64,000 nucleotides of DNA, from the NCBI GenBank assembly GCA_963169765.1, contig CAUJEN010000150.1, positions 7,923-71,922 on the forward strand, given 5' to 3'. The first letter of the stretch is position 1. Each line of letters begins with the position of its first letter. This DNA comes from QWHO01 sp021404945 (lineage in GTDB: Bacteria; Vulcanimicrobiota; Xenobia; Xenobiales; QWHO01). The notes beneath the pieces were generated by a model. That model made no database searches. It saw nothing but the letters and a program-made list of their open reading frames with translations, and was not told the origin of the DNA. The translations under genes and the position numbers were made by a program. Shown here in pieces: positions 8,162 through 17,896 of this stretch.

Positions 8162-8689
8162 GTGATCGTGTCCGGACAGCTCGAGCGACTGCGGGCTGAG
8201 TTCCCCGGCCTGCGCATCATCCGCCACTCCGACTCGCGGCTGATCGCCTTGATCTCCCGAGCTCTCCGCCTCCTGACCGGCAACCGCGACTTTGCACGCA
8301 CGTTCTGCGTCATTGGCCAGGCCATCTACGTGCCCGACGAGTGGGAGCGCATGGACCCCGTCAGCATCGTCATCGTGCTGCGCCATGAGCGCATCCACCT
8401 CTTGCAGGTCCGCCGCTATGGCATGCCGATGCTGGCCTTCCTCTACCTGGTGCCCTTCTTCCCACTTGGACTGGCCTACGTGCGGGCCCGCCTGGAGTGG
8501 GAGGCTTTCGAAGAGACGCTGCGGGCCACCCACGAGTTGCGGGGCGAGCAGGCCATGCTGGCCCTGCGCCCCCACATCCTGGAGTGGTTTACCGGCCCTC
8601 GCTACGGCTGGATGTGGCCCTTCCCGGCCCAGGTCGGGAGCTGGTTCGACCAGGCCGCAGCCCGCATGACCAGCACGCGCCCACATTGA
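8162..8689 (+). CDS. Hypothetical protein with HExxH motif and a membrane-like segment
   Basis: This 175-residue protein contains RHERIHLLQ (residues ~76-84), an HExxH zincin motif. It is followed by a hydrophobic stretch, MPMLAFLYLVPFFPLGLAYV, and then an acidic helix (RLEWEAFEETLRATHEL) that could provide a third ligand. This arrangement of HExxH before a hydrophobic turn and a Glu-rich helix resembles small membrane-associated metallopeptidase-like proteins, but I cannot assign a family. The start is a GTG with a weak ribosome-binding site. It is probably transcribed alone or with the preceding small gene. Confidence 0.7.
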   Translation: MIVSGQLERLRAEFPGLRIIRHSDSRLIALISRALRLLTGNRDFARTFCVIGQAIYVPDEWERMDPVSIVIVLRHERIHLLQVRRYGMPMLAFLYLVPFFPLGLAYVRARLEWEAFEETLRATHELRGEQAMLALRPHILEWFTGPRYGWMWPFPAQVGSWFDQAAARMTSTRPH

Positions 8690-8786
8690 TCACGCTGATC
8701 CACCTCGCAGAGACTGTGCGATGAATTTCCAGATCAGCGCGCGGAGCCCGAGGATTGTCCTCCGCAGAGCCCGGCTCATCCAGGCG

Positions 8787-11240
8787 TCAGCGGCGTTCCC
8801 CACCAAGCAGCGTGCGCACCACGAAGTCGGCCGTGGCTGGACCTGCCTTCAACTTGATGGCCAGGTCGGGCGAGCCGTCGCCGCGAGGCATCACGCCCAC
8901 CTCGAAGATGTCGAGCCCCTTGCTGGCCAGGCTCAGCTGCACCGAGCGCTGGGCGGCGGCCTCCCCCACCTGGGAAGGCCCCTGGGCCTCGGCCACCAGA
9001 TTGACGATCAGGTTGGACACCAACCGGGTGGGCAAGAGATTCAAGGGGTCGAAGGGCAGATCGCCGCTGGCGTTGGAAAAACGAACGTGCTGTCCATCGG
9101 GGGTGACGGCCAGCTTGCCGTCCTGCACCGTCAGGTCGAGCGGGATAACCACCCCGGTGTGCACCGTGGGGCGCGTGGCCTGGTCGGTCACGCCGTCCAC
9201 CACCGCGCCGGCGGTGTGATCCACCACCGTCTTGGCGCCCCCCACGATCTTGTCCACCAGGAAGAAGGGCGCGCGCAGCACCGTGCCCACCACCTCGCCG
9301 GGAACCCCCAGCTCCTTCTTCATGCCCTTCTGCAGCTTGCCCATGCCCTCGTCGATGGCTCCGGTGCCGGCGCTGACCAGGCCGGTCGCCCCCTGGACCG
9401 GCTTGACGCCCTCCATGCGGGCCTGGATGTCGAAGGCCACGGCCGGCTTGCCGGTGGCCTGATCCATGACCAGGTGGGGCAGGATGGTGCGCCCGGCCCT
9501 GTCCTTGCCGAAGCTCAACTCGAGCAATCCCTTCGATTGCTTGATCTCGTCCAGCAAAGTGTCCCAGTCCATCGACTGCAGGCGCTGGCTCAACTCGCTG
9601 CCGGAGAGCCGCACGGCCACCTCACCGGCGTTCACCGCGAAGGGCAGCTTCAGCTCCTCGGTCTTGCCGCCCGGGCGCTGAGCGCTGCGCATCTCGGCCA
9701 GCACCCCCTGATCGCCCACCTGCACCCGGCCGACCTGGTAGTGGACCGACTTGCTCGCGCCCACCCCGGGCACCTCGAAGTCGAGCCCGCGCTCGTAGGC
9801 GCCGGCCAGGCGCTGGTTGCCCTCGCCGGCCGCCCAGGGAGCGCCTTTGTGCAGCTCCTGGTCGACCCGGGCTACAGCCATGTCGCGCAGCACCTCGGTC
9901 ACCTGGGGCAGCGCCTGCTGCACTCCCCCGGCAAAGCTGGCCTGGATCTTCTCGTGCAGCAGCCGAGCCACCATGCCCTCGGGGGCCTTGAGCGGATCGC
10001 CCTTGAGCTCGCGCAGGTGCACCTTGAGAGCGTCCAGCGAGGCGAAGTCGGTTTCGGCCGCGAGCTGGATGTCGGCCCGGCCGTCGCCGGTCTGGTCGGT
10101 GCCCATCCAGACGTGGTAGGTGGCCTCGGCCAGGGGCTTCGTGCCGGTCTCGATCTCCGCTTTGAAGCTCATGGTCTGGTCCTGGAAGGCGCTCTCGAGC
10201 AGGCCGATCTCGTGGCCCTTCAGGGTCTCGGCCTGAGCCAGGCGGGCCTGGTGCTTGCCGATCAGCTCGCGCAGCTGGACGGCCCGGGGCGAGTCGGCCG
10301 GCACGGCCTTGAGCTTACCTTCCAGCTCGCTCATCTTCTCTCGAGTGGCCTGGCCGTCCAGGTCCAGGGCCAGCTGCAGCTTGCCCTCCACCGGCAGGCT
10401 GGCCTGATCCGAGCTCAGTTTCACCTTGATGGAGCCCAGATAGACCCCGTGCGGGCTCATGCCATCGGGCCGGGTGGGATGGCTGGCCTGGAAGGTCTCC
10501 AGGCCCAGCTTGAGCCCGGGCTCGATGGGGCTGGTCTGGTAGCCCACCAGCAGCGGCACGGTCTCGGTCTGGAAGGCGTTGACCCCCAGCGAAGGCAGGT
10601 CGACGTTGCCCACATGAAAGAAGGCCCGCTCGCCGGTGGGTAGGGGCAAGGTGGCCTCGAGCAACACGCTGCCGTCGGGGACCTTGAGCGAGCTGAGGAC
10701 CTGATTGAGGCTCTGCTCGGCCTGAGCCGCCTTCTGGGCCAGGAACTTCTGGGCCAGCGGGGTCTTCTGCACGTGGATGGCCACCTGGCGCAGGGTATCG
10801 GGCGGGATCATCACGGCCACCCCGTCGCTGGCCACCGTCAGAGGGCCGGCCGCCGGCCTGGCCGCGGGGGATTTCTGGGATTGAATGCGGGAGGGCGACT
10901 CGGCGCTGGCCGGGCTCTGATCGGCCAGGATGGTGAGCGCGGGGGGCTCTGTGAGGGCGGGATTGCCCATGTAGCCGAGCGTTCCCAGAGAGGAGACTCC
11001 CACGCCGGCGGCGATGCCAGTCCAGGCGGCCATTCTGACCAGCTTTGCCAGCAGCGAACGACTGGGCCTGGCGGAGGGCTCGGGAGAATCCACGGGCTTG
11101 GGCTTGCCCAGCAGCTGCAGGCCCGAGTGGCCCGAGAGCGTGACGTCCATCGGCTCGGAGAGTCCGTCCGAAACACCGGGTGGGGGCCTCATGCGCATCG
11201 GGGTGGCGCCCCCGAAGCCAGCGTTGAACTCCGTCTTCAA
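8787..11240 (-). CDS. Large hypothetical protein with one internal membrane segment
   Basis: This 817-residue protein starts at a TTG with no clear ribosome-binding site; an in-frame ATG near residue 15 is an alternative. The first ~60 residues are Pro/Ser/Gly-rich and disordered. A hydrophobic segment (MAAWTGIAAGVGVSSLGTLGY) follows at residues ~68-90. The remaining ~700 residues look like repeated beta-rich modules with amphipathic strands (KLQLALDLDG, VAVRLSGSELSQRL) and a Gly/Val/Ala-rich patch around residues 630-690. This fits an anchored envelope protein with a large soluble domain. I do not recognise the family. It is divergent from the TetR/RND operon. Confidence 0.75.
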   Translation of the reverse strand: MKTEFNAGFGGATPMRMRPPPGVSDGLSEPMDVTLSGHSGLQLLGKPKPVDSPEPSARPSRSLLAKLVRMAAWTGIAAGVGVSSLGTLGYMGNPALTEPPALTILADQSPASAESPSRIQSQKSPAARPAAGPLTVASDGVAVMIPPDTLRQVAIHVQKTPLAQKFLAQKAAQAEQSLNQVLSSLKVPDGSVLLEATLPLPTGERAFFHVGNVDLPSLGVNAFQTETVPLLVGYQTSPIEPGLKLGLETFQASHPTRPDGMSPHGVYLGSIKVKLSSDQASLPVEGKLQLALDLDGQATREKMSELEGKLKAVPADSPRAVQLRELIGKHQARLAQAETLKGHEIGLLESAFQDQTMSFKAEIETGTKPLAEATYHVWMGTDQTGDGRADIQLAAETDFASLDALKVHLRELKGDPLKAPEGMVARLLHEKIQASFAGGVQQALPQVTEVLRDMAVARVDQELHKGAPWAAGEGNQRLAGAYERGLDFEVPGVGASKSVHYQVGRVQVGDQGVLAEMRSAQRPGGKTEELKLPFAVNAGEVAVRLSGSELSQRLQSMDWDTLLDEIKQSKGLLELSFGKDRAGRTILPHLVMDQATGKPAVAFDIQARMEGVKPVQGATGLVSAGTGAIDEGMGKLQKGMKKELGVPGEVVGTVLRAPFFLVDKIVGGAKTVVDHTAGAVVDGVTDQATRPTVHTGVVIPLDLTVQDGKLAVTPDGQHVRFSNASGDLPFDPLNLLPTRLVSNLIVNLVAEAQGPSQVGEAAAQRSVQLSLASKGLDIFEVGVMPRGDGSPDLAIKLKAGPATADFVVRTLLGGERR

Positions 11241-11319
11241 GATGTTGAGAATTCGGGAGACAGGCTGATGCGCCCTCCCTCTGGTCGTGCCTGGTAGATC
11301 CCGCTGATTGACGATTCAT

Positions 11320-11344
11320 ACAACTGTTTGATACAAGTGCTTGA
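11320..11344 (+). promoter_or_regulatory. Direct repeat before the TetR start, putative operator
   Basis: Two near-identical 12-mers lie 13 bp apart, ACAACTGTTTGA (11320-11331) and ACAAGTGCTTGA (11333-11344), ending one base before the ATG of the TetR gene. The second contains the small palindrome CAAGTGCTTG. An operator this close to the start would let the regulator block its own operon. This is inferred from position and symmetry only. Confidence 0.4.
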
Positions 11345-11345
11345 G

Positions 11346-11981
11346 ATGTCTGTTTCATCCGAGTCCGAGTCCACCCGCGACCGTCTCCTGGAAGTGGCCG
11401 GCCGCATCTTCGCCAGGCGCGGCTTCAAGGCCGCCACCATCCGCGAGATCTGCGAGCAGGCCGGGGCCAACCTGGCCTCGGTGAACTACCATTTCCGAGA
11501 CAAGGACGGCCTCTATGCCGAGGTGCTGGCCAGCACCATCCGCCGGGCCCTGGAGCGCTACCCCGCCGATGGGGGGGTGAGCCGCCGGGCTCCCGTGACC
11601 GAGCGGCTGGAGGGAGTCATCCGCTCGTTCTTGCAGCGCACCCTCGGCCTGGACGAGCCCGAGTGGAAGGGCTGCCTGATGGCCCGCGAGCTGGCCGAGC
11701 CCTCGGGGGCGCTGCCCAAGATCATCCAGGAGGTGGCCCGTCCAGTCCACGACCTGTTGCTCGAGATGGTGGCCGAGCTGGCTCCCGAGCGCAACGAGGA
11801 GGAGCGCTGGCTGTGCGTGCAGAGTATTATCGCCCAGTGCCACTTTTTCCGCCACGCCGAGGCTGTGCTGGAGGTCTTGCGCCCCCAGTGGGCCGAGCTC
11901 AGCAAACAAGATCGGATCGAGCGTCTGAGCGGTCACATCACGCAGTTTACCCTGAGGGGATTGGGAGGTGTCCATGGCTGA
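11346..11981 (+). CDS. TetR/AcrR-family transcriptional regulator
   Basis: The N-terminal helix-turn-helix is clear (TRDRLLEVAGRIFARRGF, then TIREICEQAGANLASVNYHF at residues ~30-50). The C-terminal ligand domain resembles the CecR/YbiH-type with long helices (VARPVHDLLLEMVAELAP). I chose the ATG at 11346 (MSVSSES), because the longer form starting at TTG 11328 would begin inside the direct repeat. The gene overlaps the downstream membrane-fusion gene by 8 nt, so it is the first gene of the efflux operon and is expected to repress it and itself, with relief by an efflux substrate. Confidence 0.92.
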   Translation: MSVSSESESTRDRLLEVAGRIFARRGFKAATIREICEQAGANLASVNYHFRDKDGLYAEVLASTIRRALERYPADGGVSRRAPVTERLEGVIRSFLQRTLGLDEPEWKGCLMARELAEPSGALPKIIQEVARPVHDLLLEMVAELAPERNEEERWLCVQSIIAQCHFFRHAEAVLEVLRPQWAELSKQDRIERLSGHITQFTLRGLGGVHG

Positions 11982-13374
11982 GTCGGAGACGACTCTCGTT
12001 CACCACAGCCCGAAACGGGCCGCCACGGCCTGGATGCTGGTGCTGGGCCTGCTGGTCGTGTGCCTGGTGACGGGCAGCGCCCTGCTGGGGATGCGCAACC
12101 AGAAGAAGCAACAGGCCGCCAGAGCTGCCTCCAGTCCGGCCCCGGTGGTCACGGTCAGCACGGTGCGGGCCGTCTACCGCCAGATCCCCGAAGAGCTGGA
12201 GGTGACCGGCACGGTGTCGGCGGTGGATCCGCTCAACGTAGGGGCCGAGGTCAACGGTCTCAAGGTGGAGGAGATCAACGTCGAGGAGGGAGACCACGTC
12301 TTCAAGGGCCAGGTGCTGGCCCGCCTCAACAGCTCCATCCTGCTTGCCCAGATCGCCCAGGCCGAGGCCCGCCTGGTCTCCAGCCAGGCCCAGATCGCCC
12401 GGGCCATTCAGCCCAACCGTCCCCAGGACATCGCCGGGCTCCAGTCGGCCCTGTCCCAGGCTCAGGCGGCCGAGGCCCAGCAACGGGCCAACCTGCGCCA
12501 GGCTCAATCGAGCCTGCTGCACGCCGAGCAGACCGCCAGCCGTTACGCCCAGGTGCTCGAAAAGGGGTTCGTCACCGTGCAGGAAGCGGCCGACCGTGAG
12601 GCAGAGGCCGAACGCCAGCGCCAGCTGGTGTTCGCCGCTGAAAGCCAGCTCCAGGCAGCCAGCTGGGCGGTGGAGCAGGCCCGCCAGCGCCTCGACCTGG
12701 CCCGGGTGGGAGGGCGCAGCGAGGACGTCAACATCGCCCAGGCCCAGAGCGCCGAGGTTTCCGGGCTGATCCAACAGCTGCAGGCCCAGGTCGAGCAAAC
12801 CTCCATCCGGGCCCCCGATGACGGCATGATCATCCAGCGCGACATCCGCCTGGGGGAGATCAGCTCGTCTGCCAAGCCGTTCTTCGTCATGGCCCGCAAG
12901 AGCGAGCTCGAGCTCCGAGCCCAGGTGCCTCAGGACGACCTGGGCCGGGTGCGCACCGGCGATCGGGCCCGGGTCGTATTCGGCAACCAGTCCACCACCG
13001 GTCGCATCTGGCGCATCGCGCCCCAGGTGGATCAGAGCAACCGGCTGGGCACCGTGCGCATCCTGCTCGAGCCCGAGAAGGGGCTCTTGAGCGGCATGTT
13101 CGCCCGAGCCTACCTCAAGCTGGGAGTCCAGAAGGCCCTGGTGGTGCCCCTGGAGGCCGTGCTGGGGGAAGAGGACGACCGCTACGTTCTGGTGCTCGAT
13201 TCCGAGCTTCGAGCCCGCAAGCGCCCGGTCAAGACGGGACTTCGCACCAGAGACGAGGTCCAGATCGTGGAGGGCATCCAGGCCAACGACAGGGTGGTCG
13301 CCAGCGGGGGAGGCTTTCTGGCCGACGGGGATCTGGTGCGCGAAGGCACCGCCCCCGCACAAGAGGCTCCATGA
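11974..13374 (+). CDS. RND efflux periplasmic adaptor (membrane fusion protein)
   Basis: This HlyD/AcrA-type adaptor (about 466 residues) has one N-terminal membrane anchor (MLVLGLLVVCLVTGSALLGM). A split lipoyl domain follows (VNVGAEVNGLKVEEINVEEGDHVFKG region and TSIRAPDDGMIIQRDIRLGE). Between the halves is a long Gln/Ala-rich coiled coil, and a beta-barrel lies at the C-terminus (LVVPLEAVLGEEDDRYVLVL). It bridges the inner-membrane pump to the outer-membrane channel. ATG 11974 is preferred over GTG 11968 because GGGAGG lies 5 nt before it. It overlaps the TetR gene by 8 nt and the pump gene by 4 nt (ATGA). Confidence 0.93.
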   Translation: MAESETTLVHHSPKRAATAWMLVLGLLVVCLVTGSALLGMRNQKKQQAARAASSPAPVVTVSTVRAVYRQIPEELEVTGTVSAVDPLNVGAEVNGLKVEEINVEEGDHVFKGQVLARLNSSILLAQIAQAEARLVSSQAQIARAIQPNRPQDIAGLQSALSQAQAAEAQQRANLRQAQSSLLHAEQTASRYAQVLEKGFVTVQEAADREAEAERQRQLVFAAESQLQAASWAVEQARQRLDLARVGGRSEDVNIAQAQSAEVSGLIQQLQAQVEQTSIRAPDDGMIIQRDIRLGEISSSAKPFFVMARKSELELRAQVPQDDLGRVRTGDRARVVFGNQSTTGRIWRIAPQVDQSNRLGTVRILLEPEKGLLSGMFARAYLKLGVQKALVVPLEAVLGEEDDRYVLVLDSELRARKRPVKTGLRTRDEVQIVEGIQANDRVVASGGGFLADGDLVREGTAPAQEAP

Positions 13375-16300
13375 ACATCTCCGCCTGGGCCATCCGGCGC
13401 CCGATCCCCTCCATCGTCTTGTTCATGATTTTGATGGTGGCGGGCATGTACTGCTTCGGACGCCTGGGCATCGACGAAAATCCCAACATCGATGTGCCCA
13501 TCGTCACGGTGACCATCACCGAGACGGGGGCGGCGCCCTCCGAGCTCGAGACCCAGGTGACCCGCAAGGTGGAGGACGCCATCGCGGGCATCGGCAACAT
13601 CAAGCACATCACCTCCACGGTCAACGAGGGCATCTCGGTGACGGCCATCGAATTCGAGCTGGGCACCGACTCCGACCGCGCCGTCAACGACGTGCGCGAC
13701 TCCGTGACCCGGATTCGCCAGCAGCTTCCGGCCCAGATCCAGGAGCCCATCATCGCCCGGGTCGACTTTGTGGGCGGTCCCTTCGCCACCTATACGGTCG
13801 AGTCGCCCTCCAGCACGGTCAAGGAGCTCAGCTGGCTGATCGACAACCAGATCGCCCGCGAAATGCTCTCGGTGCCGGGAGTGGGCCAGGTGCTGCGCTC
13901 GGGCGGGGTCGACCGCGAGATCCGCATCAACCTCGACCCCACCCGGCTGGAGGCCCTGGGTCTGACGGCCGACCAGGTCAGCGCCCAGATCCGAGCTCTC
14001 AACATCAACCTGCCCGGCGGGCGAGGCGAGGTGGGCTCGCAGGAGGAGTCCATCCGCACTCTGGGCAGCGCGCAGACGGTCGACGCCCTGCGCTCCGCGC
14101 GCATCTCGTTGCCCGGTGGGGGCTGGGCCCGGCTCGACACCCTGGGCAAGGTGGTGGACGGCGCCTCCGATCCGCGCCAGCGCGCCTTCCTGAACAACAA
14201 GCCGGTGGTCAGCTTCTCGGTGGTGCGCAGCACCGGCAGCAACCTGGATACCGTCTACAAGGCCGTAGAGGCCAAAATGGTCAAAGTGCGCGAGCAGGCC
14301 GGCAAGACGCTGCCCAAAGACCTCACCATCACCCGGGTGCGCACCAATGCCGACTACGTCAAGCTTTCCTACGAGGCCTCGCTGGACTCTCTGGTGCTCG
14401 GCGGGGTGCTGGCCGTGATCGTGGTCTGGATCTTCCTCAAGGACTGGCGGGCAGCGGGAATTTCTTTCATGGCCATGCCCATGTCGGTGATCCCCACCTT
14501 CGCGGTGATGCAGGCGGCCGGCTTTACCCTCAACAACATGTCCTTGCTGGGCCTGGCGCTGGTGATCGGCATCCTGGTGGACGACGCCATCGTAGAGATC
14601 GAGAACATCGTACGCCACATCCACATGGGCAAGGACCCTTACAACGCCGCCCTGGAGGCGGCCGACGAGATCGGCCTGGCCGTAGTGGCGACCACCATGA
14701 CTATCATCGTCGTCTTCGTGCCGGTGGCCTTCATGGGGGGCATCCCCGGCCAGTTCTTCAAGCAGTTCGGCCTGACCGTGGCCATCTCGGTCTTCTTCTC
14801 GTTGCTGGTGGCGCGCCTGATCACGCCCATGATGGCCGCCTACTGGATGAAGAGCCCGCCCGAGGAGACCAGTCGGGGCTGGCTGGTGGAAACCTACGAC
14901 AGGCTGCTCGATTGGGCTCTGGGCTATCGCATCCCCACCCTCCTGTTTGCCACGATCTTCTTCACATACAGCCTCTTTCTGGGCAGCATCATTCCCAAGA
15001 CCCTGCTGCCTCCGGTCGACCGTGGTGAGACGACCCTGGCAGTGGAGCTGCCCCCGGGAGCGACCCTGGACGACAGCACCCGGGTGGCCCGCGAGTTGAC
15101 CCGCATCCTGCTCGAGGAGAAGGTGGTGCGCGCCGTATTCGCCACGGTCGGCTCGGGCTCGAGCCAGGGTCGCAACCAGTCCGCCGCCGCAGTCAACAAA
15201 GCCAACCTCTACATCACCCTGGTGCCCCGCACCCAGCGCACGATCACCCAGAAGCAGTTCGAGGAGCAAGTGCGGACCAGGTTCCACCAGGTGGCCGGGG
15301 CGCGATTGTCCTTCGGCTCCACGATGGGCCTCTCGGGCAAGCTCAAGGTGGTGCTCACCAGCGAGCACGCTCAGGATCTCTCGCGCACCGCCCAGGAGCT
15401 GATCGGCGAGATGCGCAAGCTCCCCATGCTCTATGACGTGACTTCCTCGGCCGCTCTGCAGCGTCCCGAAATCGTCATCAAGCCCGACCTGGCGCTGGCC
15501 GCCCAGCAGGGCGTGAGCATCCAGTCCATCGCCCGCACCGCCCTGGTGGCCACCCTGGGCGACATCGAGCAGAACCTGGCCAAGTTCGACCTGGACGAGC
15601 GCCAGATCAACATCCGCGTCCAGCTTGACCCCATCTATCGCTCCGATCTGAACGAGATCGGGCGCCTCAAGGTGGCCGCCAGCGGCGGGCGTTTGATCCC
15701 CCTTTCCAGCGTGGCTCAGGTCACCCTCAGCCAGGGTCCGTCTCAGATCGACCGCTACGACCGCAAGCGCCAGATCACCATCGACGCCAGCATGCGGGGC
15801 AACACCAGCCTGGGCGACGCCATCGCGGCCGTGCACGATCTGCCTGCCTTTAAGAATCGCCCCGACACGGTGCAGGAGGCTCCGGCGGGTGACGCCGAGA
15901 TCCAAAAGGACGTCTTCGGCGGCTTCCAGGCCGCCATGGGCGCGGCGGTGATGTTCATCTACGCCGTGCTGGTACTGCTCTTCCAGGACTTTTTGCATCC
16001 TTTCACCATCATGATGGCGCTGCCGCTCTCCATCGGAGGGGCCATCATCGGACTGCTGGTCACCGGTGAGCCGCTGGGGATGTATCCCTTGATCGGCATC
16101 GTGATGCTGATGGGGCTGACCACCAAGAACTCCATCCTGCTGGTGGAATACTGCCTCACCGCCATCCACCAGGGGGTCCCCCGCACCGAGGCCATCTTCA
16201 AGGCCGGCGAGGCGCGCATGCGGCCCATCCTGATGACCACCATCGCCATGATCGCCGGCATGGTGCCCATCGCCATGGGCCTGGGAGCCGGCTCGGAGGT

Positions 16301-16445
16301 GCGCAAATCCATGGCCATCGCGGTGATCGGCGGGCTGGTCACCTCGACCTTCCTGACCCTGATCGTGGTGCCGGTGGTGTTCACCTACGTGGACGACTTC
16401 CGTCTCTGGCTGGGCCGGCGCAAAGACCCGCGGAGGCGGTCGTGA
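13371..16445 (+). CDS. RND-family multidrug efflux pump permease
   Basis: This 1024-residue AcrB/MexB-type proton-driven pump has the typical length. The N-terminus MNISAWAIRRPIPSIVLFMIL is the first helix; the two large periplasmic loops separate helix groups near residues 330-560 and 860-1010. Helix 4 carries LGLALVIGILVDDAIVEIEN with the paired Asp used in proton relay. The C-terminal half has LMGLTTKNSILLVEY. It should assemble as a trimer with the adaptor and channel on either side. It overlaps both neighbours by 4 nt, so the three are co-translated. Substrates cannot be told from sequence. Confidence 0.96.
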   Translation: MNISAWAIRRPIPSIVLFMILMVAGMYCFGRLGIDENPNIDVPIVTVTITETGAAPSELETQVTRKVEDAIAGIGNIKHITSTVNEGISVTAIEFELGTDSDRAVNDVRDSVTRIRQQLPAQIQEPIIARVDFVGGPFATYTVESPSSTVKELSWLIDNQIAREMLSVPGVGQVLRSGGVDREIRINLDPTRLEALGLTADQVSAQIRALNINLPGGRGEVGSQEESIRTLGSAQTVDALRSARISLPGGGWARLDTLGKVVDGASDPRQRAFLNNKPVVSFSVVRSTGSNLDTVYKAVEAKMVKVREQAGKTLPKDLTITRVRTNADYVKLSYEASLDSLVLGGVLAVIVVWIFLKDWRAAGISFMAMPMSVIPTFAVMQAAGFTLNNMSLLGLALVIGILVDDAIVEIENIVRHIHMGKDPYNAALEAADEIGLAVVATTMTIIVVFVPVAFMGGIPGQFFKQFGLTVAISVFFSLLVARLITPMMAAYWMKSPPEETSRGWLVETYDRLLDWALGYRIPTLLFATIFFTYSLFLGSIIPKTLLPPVDRGETTLAVELPPGATLDDSTRVARELTRILLEEKVVRAVFATVGSGSSQGRNQSAAAVNKANLYITLVPRTQRTITQKQFEEQVRTRFHQVAGARLSFGSTMGLSGKLKVVLTSEHAQDLSRTAQELIGEMRKLPMLYDVTSSAALQRPEIVIKPDLALAAQQGVSIQSIARTALVATLGDIEQNLAKFDLDERQINIRVQLDPIYRSDLNEIGRLKVAASGGRLIPLSSVAQVTLSQGPSQIDRYDRKRQITIDASMRGNTSLGDAIAAVHDLPAFKNRPDTVQEAPAGDAEIQKDVFGGFQAAMGAAVMFIYAVLVLLFQDFLHPFTIMMALPLSIGGAIIGLLVTGEPLGMYPLIGIVMLMGLTTKNSILLVEYCLTAIHQGVPRTEAIFKAGEARMRPILMTTIAMIAGMVPIAMGLGAGSEVRKSMAIAVIGGLVTSTFLTLIVVPVVFTYVDDFRLWLGRRKDPRRRS

Positions 16446-17896
16446 GGCGCCTGGCTCTGGCTCTCCTGCTGCTCGCCCCGGCGGCGGCCGAGCCCTACCA
16501 GCCGCCACCCCTCGAGATCGGGCTGCCCACCGAGGTTGAGCTGCCCCCGCCAGCCTCCAGGCCCGATGAGCTGGGCTCGCAGCCGTTGACGGTGGAGGAG
16601 GCGGTCAACATCGCGCTGCGCTACCAGTCCACCGTGGCCGTGGCCCGCACCCAGGTGCAAGTGGCCGAAGGGCGCACCCAGCAGACCGGGGCTCAGACCA
16701 ACCCCAGGCTGAACCTGACCTCGACCTACCGCGACTTCTTTTACGTGGACCCGTCGCTGGGCGGCGGCGCGGGCGGAGTCGCGGGTGCCGGCGGCTTTTT
16801 GCTGGGCGGCAACCAGACCAGTGCCACCCTGCGCCAGCTGCTCTTTGACTTCGGCTACACCCGCAACCTGGTGCGTCAGAACCTGGCCCTGGAAGAGGCG
16901 GCCCGGGCCGGCTACACCCGCTCACAGTGCGACCTGATGTTTCAGGTCAAGGAAGCCTTCTACGTGGCCGTGCAAAACCAGCGTCTGGTGGAAGTCAACC
17001 TGAGCAACGTGAAGAACCGCCAGGCCCAGCTCGAGCAGGCCAACAGCCGTTTCGAAGCCGGCCTTGGATTGCCGGCCGACGTGCTGCGGGCCCAGACGGC
17101 CGTCACCTCGGCTGTGTTCGACCTGAGCCAGGCTCAGACCAACGCCGGGTTGGCCCGGCTGAACCTGAACAACCTCATGGGCATCGATCCGCGCACCCCG
17201 CTCAGCCTGAAGGACAACCCCGAGGAAGGCCCTGCCAGCGACAAGGTGGAGGAGCTCTTCGAGCTGGCCCTGCGCAACCGCCCCGAGGTCACCCAGGCGT
17301 TGGCCAACCTCCAGGCCGGACGCTACGGGGTGGACGCCGCAAACGTCTCCAGCGCCCCCCAGCTCAACGCCTCGCTGGTCTACGGCCTGAACAGCGAGCC
17401 CTTCTTCAATTCTCTGAGCGTGCAGCTGGGGCTGAGCTTCGACGTCTACGACGGAGGCTTGCAGGGCGGGCGGGTGCGCGAGGCCGAGGCCAATCGCGAA
17501 GCAGCCCAGGCTCAGCTCGACGGGGCGGCCCAGACGGTGCTCACCGAGGTGGGACGGGCCTACCTGAACCTCAAGACCGCCGAGCAGCGGGTGCAGACCG
17601 CCCGCCAGGCCGAGGCCAGCGCCGCCGAGACGCTCAGGCTCTCGACCGGACGTTACGAGGGCGGACTGGGAATCTTTCTGGACGTGCTGGAGGCCCAGGC
17701 CGCCCTGCTCACCGCCCAGACCGATCGAGTCAACGCTCAGACCCAGGTCGACGTGGCCCGGGCGGCCCTCAACCGGGCCATCGGACAGCCCCCGCCGGGG
17801 GTGACTCCGGTCGTGCGAACCGACGAGCAGCCCTCGCCGGTCAGCCCACTGCGGGGGACGCCCGGCTCAGAGCCCTCCACGGACACGCCCGAATAG
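16442..17896 (+). CDS. TolC-family outer-membrane efflux channel
   Basis: This 484-residue protein has a signal peptide (MRRLALALLLLAPAAAEP) and two homologous halves of long Ala/Gln-rich helices. Typical turns are visible (LRYQSTVAVARTQVQVAEG, RFEAGLGLPADVLRAQTAV, RYEGGLGIFLDVLEAQAAL). It completes a tripartite pump with the adaptor and permease. The GTG start overlaps the permease stop (GTGA). The C-terminal ~35 residues are Pro/Thr-rich and probably disordered. Confidence 0.95.
   Translation: MRRLALALLLLAPAAAEPYQPPPLEIGLPTEVELPPPASRPDELGSQPLTVEEAVNIALRYQSTVAVARTQVQVAEGRTQQTGAQTNPRLNLTSTYRDFFYVDPSLGGGAGGVAGAGGFLLGGNQTSATLRQLLFDFGYTRNLVRQNLALEEAARAGYTRSQCDLMFQVKEAFYVAVQNQRLVEVNLSNVKNRQAQLEQANSRFEAGLGLPADVLRAQTAVTSAVFDLSQAQTNAGLARLNLNNLMGIDPRTPLSLKDNPEEGPASDKVEELFELALRNRPEVTQALANLQAGRYGVDAANVSSAPQLNASLVYGLNSEPFFNSLSVQLGLSFDVYDGGLQGGRVREAEANREAAQAQLDGAAQTVLTEVGRAYLNLKTAEQRVQTARQAEASAAETLRLSTGRYEGGLGIFLDVLEAQAALLTAQTDRVNAQTQVDVARAALNRAIGQPPPGVTPVVRTDEQPSPVSPLRGTPGSEPSTDTPE

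Noticed and set aside
8721..10643. 640-codon plus-strand open frame opposite the large unknown protein
   Set aside because: Composition (Leu/His/Gly/Gln) is typical of antisense frames in GC-rich DNA; the minus strand is more protein-like.
13182..16508. 1108-codon minus-strand open frame opposite the RND pump
   Set aside because: It is a shadow of the pump gene: His/Gly/Asp/Gln-rich with no domain, while the plus strand has all RND motifs.
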